A stretch of 25,158 bases of DNA, taken from the NCBI GenBank assembly GCA_900767595.1, contig CAAFZS010000085.1, positions 1-25,158 of the forward strand. Direction: 5' to 3'. A program made the translations under genes and the position numbers. The DNA comes from Bacteroidales bacterium. Its GTDB lineage: Bacteria > Bacteroidota > Bacteroidia > Bacteroidales > Paludibacteraceae. Of this stretch, positions 21,106-25,158 are shown in pieces; position 1 is the stretch's first letter; each line of letters opens with the position of its first letter. Under the pieces are notes generated by a model. That model did no database searches, was not told the DNA's origin, and was given only the letters and a program-made list of their open reading frames with translations.

Positions 21106-23685
21106 ATGGATCTAACTTTTCAAATCAACTACCGTACAGAGTATGGACAAACCCTCTGTATCATCGAAACCGAAGAGTCTATCTTAGGCTGGAGTGAAGA
21201 ACACCCGTTGGAGTTACATTGTCAAGGTCAAGATTTCTGGACAACCACCTTGCCCGTTAGCGACTTTGCCGGAACTCTTCATTACAAATACGCTATCCGC
21301 GTAGAAGGCGGATATATCTATGAAGCCGGAGAGAACCGCTGCATCACCCTGAAGGCCGCAGATAAGAAAATTGTTATTCGCGACTTCTGGCAATCCATCG
21401 ACTATGAGAAAGCTTTCTATACTACAGCTTTCATCAAGTCGCTCTTCCATCGTCATCATCCTGAGGCAAAGAAAACCATCAGGGGCAATATCCGTTTCTC
21501 GATTGACTTGCCGCAGATTCTTCCTTCGCAAGGTGTGGCTATCCTCGGTAATGTGCCTGAACTCGGTGCCTGGGACCCGGCAAAGAAACTCGTTCTTGCA
21601 GATGGAGAGTTCCCTGTTTGGAAAGGGGATATCGATGTTAAGAATCCGCAGATCATCGAATATAAATATTGCATTTACGACCTACAGTCGGGCAATATCG
21701 TGGACCTTGAGTGGGGAGAGAACCGTCATATATGGGGAATGCAGAAAGGCGTTAAGATTTATCAAAACGACCGCGCTTTCCGTCGTACCCAACCGCGTTT
21801 CAAGGGTGCGGGTGTAGCCATTCCTGTTTTCTCGCTCCGCACCAACGATGGTTTCGGTATCGGCGAGTTCCTCGATTTGAAGAAGATGGCAGATTGGGCT
21901 GCGTTGACGGGTCAACGGATGATTCAGACCTTGCCTATCAACGATACCACGCTCACGCATACCAATACGGACTCTTATCCATACAATGCGGTCAGCGTCT
22001 TCGCGTTGCATCCTATTTATATCAACATCCCGCGTATGGGCAAACTGACACCTACGCAAAAGAAGAATTACGAGAAGACCAAGGCAGAGTTTAATGCCAA
22101 AGCGATTGCCGACTATCAGTGTGTCTATGACGAGAAGATGAAATACTTCAAGGCTCTGTTTAAGACCGAGTCAGAGGCTTTATTTGCCACCAAGGAGTAT
22201 AAGGAATTCTTTGATAAGAACCAAGATTGGCTCGTGCCTTATGCCGCTTTCTTGGCTAAACGCGACAAACAGAAAGCCGAGTTCTACTATTTCCTGCAAT
22301 ATCACGCCGACTTGCAGTTGAGCGAAGCGGTTGCTTATGCCCACTCGATTGGTGTAGCCATGAAGGGGGATATACCTATCGGTATCTCACCCGACTCGGT
22401 AGATGCTTATTCGCATCCGGAGCTCTTTAACCTCAACGCTTCGGCAGGTGCTCCACCCGATGATTTTGATGCCCGTGGACAGAACTGGGGCTTCCCGACT
22501 TATAACTGGGACGAGATGAGCAAGGACAATTATCTCTGGTGGCGTCGTCGTTTCCAGAAGATGCAGGATTATTTCGATGCTTATCGTATTGACCATATCT
22601 TAGGCTTCTTCCGTATCTGGCAGATGCGCAAGACCGATGTTTGGGGATTGTGCGGTCATTTCTGCCCGGCTATGCCGTATTCGTTCCAAGACTTATGGAA
22701 CATGGGCGTTTGCTTAGATGAGGATAGGATGACGAAACCGTATATCCGTTCTAACTTCTTGGGTGATGTCTTTGGCTTTGATACCGAATATGCGAAGGAG
22801 CATTTCCTCAACACCAACGATGGTTATATCTATTGGTTCAAGGAGGGGTTTGATACGCAAGTGAAGGTGCAAGAGTACTTTGATAAGGGAGCAGGAAGCA
22901 GTCTGCCTGAAGGTCAACGTATCAACCTGCGCGACGGACTACTGTATCTGCATTGCGAAGTGCTGTTTGTTCGCGACCAGAACCGTCCGGAGCTCGTTCA
23001 CCCGCGTATCTCCATTTATCAGTCGCATAGTTTTAACGAACTCTATGACGATCAGAAACGAGTGCTGCTCAATATCTACAACGACTATTTCTTCAAGCGT
23101 CATACCGAGTTCTGGCGTCAAAGCGCGATGCGCAAACTGCCAACCTTGATTGGTGCCACGAAGATGCTCGTTTGCGGAGAGGACTTGGGTATGGTTCCCG
23201 CTTGCGTTCCGCAAGTGATGGGCGAGTTGCAGATTCTCTCTTTGGAGATTCAGCGTATGCCGAAGGATCCGACTATTCTGTTTGCTCACCCGGCGGATGC
23301 TCCATATCTGAGTGTCTGCACGACGGGTACCCACGACACCAATCCATTGCGTGCTTGGTGGGAAGAGGATCGCGGCAAGACCCAACGTTTCTATAACGAA
23401 CAGATGGGTTGGTGGGGTGCAGCTCCGCAAGAGATGTCGCCTGAGATTGCCGAGTTCATCGTCAATCAGCATATGTATAGTCCGGCTATGTGGGTTATCC
23501 TTCCGCTGCAAGACTGGATGGCTATTGATGGAAATATCCGTATTGCAGACCAGCACGCGGACCGTATCAATATCCCGGCTAACCCAAGACATTTCTGGAA
23601 CTATCGTATGCACATCAGTTTAGAGGAGTTGTTGACGAAGGATGACTTCAACAACAAGGTCCGCCAACTGACGAGTGTGAGATAA
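21106..23685 (+). CDS. malQ: 4-alpha-glucanotransferase (amylomaltase, GH77) with CBM20 domains
   Basis: 859 residues; transfers alpha-1,4-glucan segments between oligosaccharides in maltodextrin and glycogen metabolism. Two N-terminal starch-binding CBM20-like domains are visible: about residues 1-95 and 125-225, the second with VAILGNVPELGAWDP. The GH77 catalytic domain follows from about residue 235 (VAIPVFSLRTNDGFGIGEF). The nucleophile is D496 in RIDHILGFFR, the acid/base E692 in GEDLGMVP, and the third Asp lies in TGTHDTNPLRAWW. This long form with CBM20 repeats is usual in Bacteroidetes. The upstream gap contains a heptamer array and no clear promoter. No terminator is visible downstream. 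Confidence 0.95.
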   Translation: MDLTFQINYRTEYGQTLCIIETEESILGWSEEHPLELHCQGQDFWTTTLPVSDFAGTLHYKYAIRVEGGYIYEAGENRCITLKAADKKIVIRDFWQSIDYEKAFYTTAFIKSLFHRHHPEAKKTIRGNIRFSIDLPQILPSQGVAILGNVPELGAWDPAKKLVLADGEFPVWKGDIDVKNPQIIEYKYCIYDLQSGNIVDLEWGENRHIWGMQKGVKIYQNDRAFRRTQPRFKGAGVAIPVFSLRTNDGFGIGEFLDLKKMADWAALTGQRMIQTLPINDTTLTHTNTDSYPYNAVSVFALHPIYINIPRMGKLTPTQKKNYEKTKAEFNAKAIADYQCVYDEKMKYFKALFKTESEALFATKEYKEFFDKNQDWLVPYAAFLAKRDKQKAEFYYFLQYHADLQLSEAVAYAHSIGVAMKGDIPIGISPDSVDAYSHPELFNLNASAGAPPDDFDARGQNWGFPTYNWDEMSKDNYLWWRRRFQKMQDYFDAYRIDHILGFFRIWQMRKTDVWGLCGHFCPAMPYSFQDLWNMGVCLDEDRMTKPYIRSNFLGDVFGFDTEYAKEHFLNTNDGYIYWFKEGFDTQVKVQEYFDKGAGSSLPEGQRINLRDGLLYLHCEVLFVRDQNRPELVHPRISIYQSHSFNELYDDQKRVLLNIYNDYFFKRHTEFWRQSAMRKLPTLIGATKMLVCGEDLGMVPACVPQVMGELQILSLEIQRMPKDPTILFAHPADAPYLSVCTTGTHDTNPLRAWWEEDRGKTQRFYNEQMGWWGAAPQEMSPEIAEFIVNQHMYSPAMWVILPLQDWMAIDGNIRIADQHADRINIPANPRHFWNYRMHISLEELLTKDDFNNKVRQLTSVR

Positions 23686-23707
23686 ACTTCGATAGTCAGG
23701 TAGACGC

Positions 23708-23739
23708 ACTTGCCCGTCACCCACTGACGGAAAAAGAGG
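23708..23739 (+). repeat. Direct repeat, left copy, flanking the Bro-N/DinD-like gene
   Basis: 32 bp matching 24650-24681 with one mismatch (A against G at 23723). It contains an inverted repeat, CCGTCA (23714-23719) and TGACGG (23725-23730), followed by AAAAAGAGG. In this copy the rest of the gap adds a CTCAC/GTGAG hairpin at 23747-23769. Confidence 0.9.
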
Positions 23740-23783
23740 GGCATCGCTCACGAGATGTAAAACAGTGAGGAAATAGAAGAATT

Positions 23784-24650
23784 ATGGCACAAGAATCTAT
23801 AAAATTATTTAATGAGCATCGTATTCGTACGCAATGGAATGCGGAAGAAGAGGAATGGTATTTTTCTGCAGTTGATGTTTGTAATGTTCTATCTGAGTCT
23901 AACTCTATAGACCCTAGTGCATATTGGCGTAAGTTAAAGCAACGCTTAAAAAAGGAGGGAAGTGAGGTCGTGACAAATTGTCACGGACTGAAATTAACCG
24001 CATCTGACGGAAAAAGATATACCACCGATTGCCTTAATACCAAAGATACTTTGCGCCTTATTCAATCAATTCCCAGCAAGAAAGCAGAGCCATTTAAGAT
24101 GTGGCTTGCGCAAGTAGGTAGCGAACGTTTAGAGGAGATGGCAGACCCGGAGAAAGCCATTTTGCGTGGAGCGGATTATTACCGTGTTAAGGGTTATCCG
24201 GAAGGATGGATTAACCAACGATTGCAGTCTATTGAAATGCGCAATGAGCTGACCGATGAATGGAAGGCAAGAGGAATAGAGAAGGAATCTGAGTATGCTA
24301 TTTTGACGAATGAGATGACACGTGCATGGAGTGGCTTGAGCGTGCGCGAGTATAAGGATATTAAAGGACTGAAGAAAGAGAACTTACGAGACAATATGAC
24401 CAACTTAGAGTTGGTGTTAAATATGTTAGCAGAGGTTTCTACTACCGCTATTTCTAAGAGTCGAAGACCTGAGACATTTAGCGAAAGTAAGAAGATTGCC
24501 AAAGAAGGGGGTAAGGTCTCTCGTGTAGCAAGAGAAAACATAGAGAAGCAACTGGGTCATTCCATTATTTCTACGGATAATGCTCATAATAAGCAGGCTT
24601 TAGAAATAGAGGACACTGATGCGTTGATGCTTGATAAACCAGAAACGTAA
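23784..24650 (+). CDS. Bro-N domain protein with DinD-like C-terminal half
   Basis: 288 residues. The N-terminal 110 residues (IKLFNEHRIRTQWN, EEWYFSAVDVCNVL, YWRKLKQRL, LNTKDTLRLIQSIPSKKAEP, FKMWLAQVGSERLEEM) match the Bro-N domain of phage antirepressors and chromosomal relatives. The C-terminal half (YAILTNEMTRAWSGLSVREY, then KGLKKENLRDNMTNLELVLN and GGKVSRVARENIEKQLG) resembles DinD, a DNA-damage-induced protein of E. coli. It is probably a DNA-related regulator or stress protein, function unproven. Codon use and AT content look different from malQ before it. It is bounded by 32-bp direct repeats, the right copy starting at the last base of its stop codon, which suggests it arrived as a unit. 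Confidence 0.82.
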   Translation: MAQESIKLFNEHRIRTQWNAEEEEWYFSAVDVCNVLSESNSIDPSAYWRKLKQRLKKEGSEVVTNCHGLKLTASDGKRYTTDCLNTKDTLRLIQSIPSKKAEPFKMWLAQVGSERLEEMADPEKAILRGADYYRVKGYPEGWINQRLQSIEMRNELTDEWKARGIEKESEYAILTNEMTRAWSGLSVREYKDIKGLKKENLRDNMTNLELVLNMLAEVSTTAISKSRRPETFSESKKIAKEGGKVSRVARENIEKQLGHSIISTDNAHNKQALEIEDTDALMLDKPET

Positions 24651-24681
24651 CTTGCCCGTCACCCGCTGACGGAAAAAGAGG
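24650..24681 (+). repeat. Direct repeat, right copy, flanking the Bro-N/DinD-like gene
   Basis: Matches 23708-23739 with one mismatch. Perfect inverted repeat CCGTCA (24656-24661) and TGACGG (24667-24672) around a 5-nt loop. An A-rich stretch follows. With no T-run after the stem on the plus strand, it is not a normal terminator for the gene. Confidence 0.9.
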
Positions 24682-24695
24682 AAAAAAATATTTCT

Positions 24696-24739
24696 AAATG
24701 CACTTTTTTTGTCAAGATGGCAGAAAAGTGCATTTTTTT
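24696..24739. terminator. Strong hairpin, probably a bidirectional terminator
   Basis: AAATGCACTTTT (24696-24707) pairs perfectly with AAAAGTGCATTT (24724-24735), giving a 12-bp stem and a 16-nt loop, then a T-run. The A-rich left flank makes it usable from the opposite strand as well. It separates the Bro-N gene from the promoter at 24741. Confidence 0.75.
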
Positions 24740-24740
24740 C

Positions 24741-24771
24741 TTGCACAATTCAAAAAAAAGTAGTAATTTTG
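24741..24771 (+). promoter_or_regulatory. Predicted promoter for the leader and WG-repeat gene
   Basis: TTG at 24741-24743 and TAATTTTG at 24764-24771, 20 bp apart, match the Bacteroidetes consensus. Transcription would start near 24778, giving a leader of about 180 nt before the start codon at 24957. Confidence 0.7.
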
Positions 24772-24777
24772 CAGCCG

Positions 24778-24956
24778 TAATTCCATGCTGGAGGGAAATG
24801 TCTCTCAAATAAGGGTGGTTTTGCAGACATATAGAGCGTTTATTGACGCTTGTTTTGGACTCTCATACACGCGCGAACCTTAAAAATAAATACATATAAC
24901 GGAGGAAGCCGAAATGCCATAAGTAAGTAGGCAAAAAACATTAACAAACAATAAGT
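24778..24956 (+). ncRNA. Unexplained leader, possible structured RNA
   Basis: About 180 nt between a good promoter and the next start codon, far longer than other leaders here. Local pairing is possible: AGCGT (24835-24839) with ACGCT (24846-24850), closed by AGAG with CTCT further out, and GGTT near 24836-24840 upstream region with AACC near 24876-24879. Near the 3' end is a GGAGGA (24901-24906), the only strong Shine-Dalgarno I see. I recognise no riboswitch class. It could be a structured leader or independent RNA, or contain a short ORF. Confidence 0.35.
24785..24883 (+). CDS. Possible 32-residue ORF in the leader
   Basis: An ATG at 24785 opens a frame that runs to TAA at 24881-24883 and gives MLEGNVSQIRVVLQTYRAFI followed by DACFGLSYTREP. 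It begins about 7 nt after the predicted transcript start. It might be a leader peptide, a small protein or chance; the same bases can also fold as RNA. There is no family match I recognise and no hydrophobic segment. Confidence 0.2.
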   Translation: MLEGNVSQIRVVLQTYRAFIDACFGLSYTREP

Positions 24957-25158
24957 ATGAAAAAAGCAATCTTAATGTTACTTGCAATGGCATCTATTGG
25001 TGTTTATGCCGAGTTGACACCTGTGAAGGTGAAAAAACTATGGGGATTGCAAGACGAAAACGGCACAATGGTTGTAGCTCCGACCTACACTTCGATTGGA
25101 GAATTCTCCGGTCAATATACGTGGGTGAACAAGGGCGGCAATTGTATTTATGAGCAGT
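24957..25158 (+). CDS. Secreted WG-repeat protein, cut by the window end
   Basis: The first 67 codons are present. Residues 1-20 form a signal peptide (MKKAILMLLAMASIGVYAEL). After it comes KKLWGLQDENGTMVVAPTYT, then SIGEFSGQYTWVNKGG. This is the pattern of WG-containing repeats (WGlidenGkivipp.yd), which stack as beta units. These proteins are common in Bacteroidetes and their function is mostly unknown. It is preceded by an unusually long leader and its own promoter. The 3' end lies outside the window. Confidence 0.75.
   Translation, partial: MKKAILMLLAMASIGVYAELTPVKVKKLWGLQDENGTMVVAPTYTSIGEFSGQYTWVNKGGNCIYEQ

Noticed and set aside
22939..23613. Long minus-strand ORF opposite malQ
   Set aside because: It overlaps the GH77 catalytic domain fully and shows no domain or start context of its own.
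24650..24681. Direct-repeat hairpin as terminator of the Bro-N gene
   Set aside because: No T-run follows the stem on the plus strand, and on the minus strand the T-run precedes the stem; the hairpin at 24696-24739 is a better terminator.
1..25158. Insertion sequence or prophage
   Set aside because: No transposase, integrase or structural phage gene was found; only the Bro-N gene has phage-like similarity.

Overview
The window looks like a chromosomal segment of an uncultured member of the Bacteroidetes, most likely order Bacteroidales. Four intergenic spots carry the Bacteroidetes promoter pattern (TTTG or TTG, about 20 bp, then TAnnTTTG). Start codons almost never have a Shine-Dalgarno sequence. 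The gene families are typical of the group: a CBM20-GH77 amylomaltase, IleRS with a GIHH/KMSKR signature, a PorT-like barrel, an AsmA-like protein and a DUF47-PiT pair. Most of the content is core metabolism. What is unusual is the density of short repeats, many of them inside conserved housekeeping genes.

Layout. (1) 1-1921, plus strand: the 3' part of a type-B carboxylesterase, overlapped by an exported S1/P1 nuclease. (2) 6571-1915, minus strand: a tight run of class II fructose-bisphosphate aldolase, acetyl-CoA hydrolase/succinate CoA-transferase, a secreted protein of unknown function and a CPBP (CAAX-like) membrane protease, with 1-4 bp gaps. (3) 6572-6744: a divergent promoter region. 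(4) 6745-20546, plus strand, apparently one long run: DUF47 Pit-accessory protein, a 260-bp hairpin-repeat array, PiT phosphate transporter, ileS, a lipoprotein, an AsmA-like protein, an M3 peptidase lipoprotein, a barrel protein, then thiM-thiE-thiD for thiamine salvage. (5) 20575-21056: promoter, tRNA-Glu(UUC), rpsT and a terminator. (6) 21106-23685: malQ. (7) 23708-24681: a Bro-N/DinD-like gene between 32-bp direct repeats. (8) 24696-25158: terminator, promoter, an unexplained leader of about 180 nt, and the start of a secreted WG-repeat protein cut by the window end.

Two repeat systems run through these genes. Family A is a GC-rich hairpin repeat: GACC, a stem of 2-6 bp, a 3-4 nt loop, the complementary stem, then TGAAA or TGGCG/TGTAG. 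The stem sequence differs from unit to unit while pairing is almost always kept. It occurs at five loci. Three genes (esterase, CPBP protease, ileS) read through it, always in the same orientation relative to the gene; the fourth setting, between the DUF47 and PiT genes, holds 9 units one way and 4 the other. Family B consists of short arrays with a 7- or 8-nt period and a different word at each site. They lie in esterase, ileS (three times), the M3 peptidase, thiM (twice) and thiD (three times), and in the leaders of fba, thiM and malQ. Both families add low-complexity peptides to otherwise conserved enzymes. They are the most interesting content of the window.
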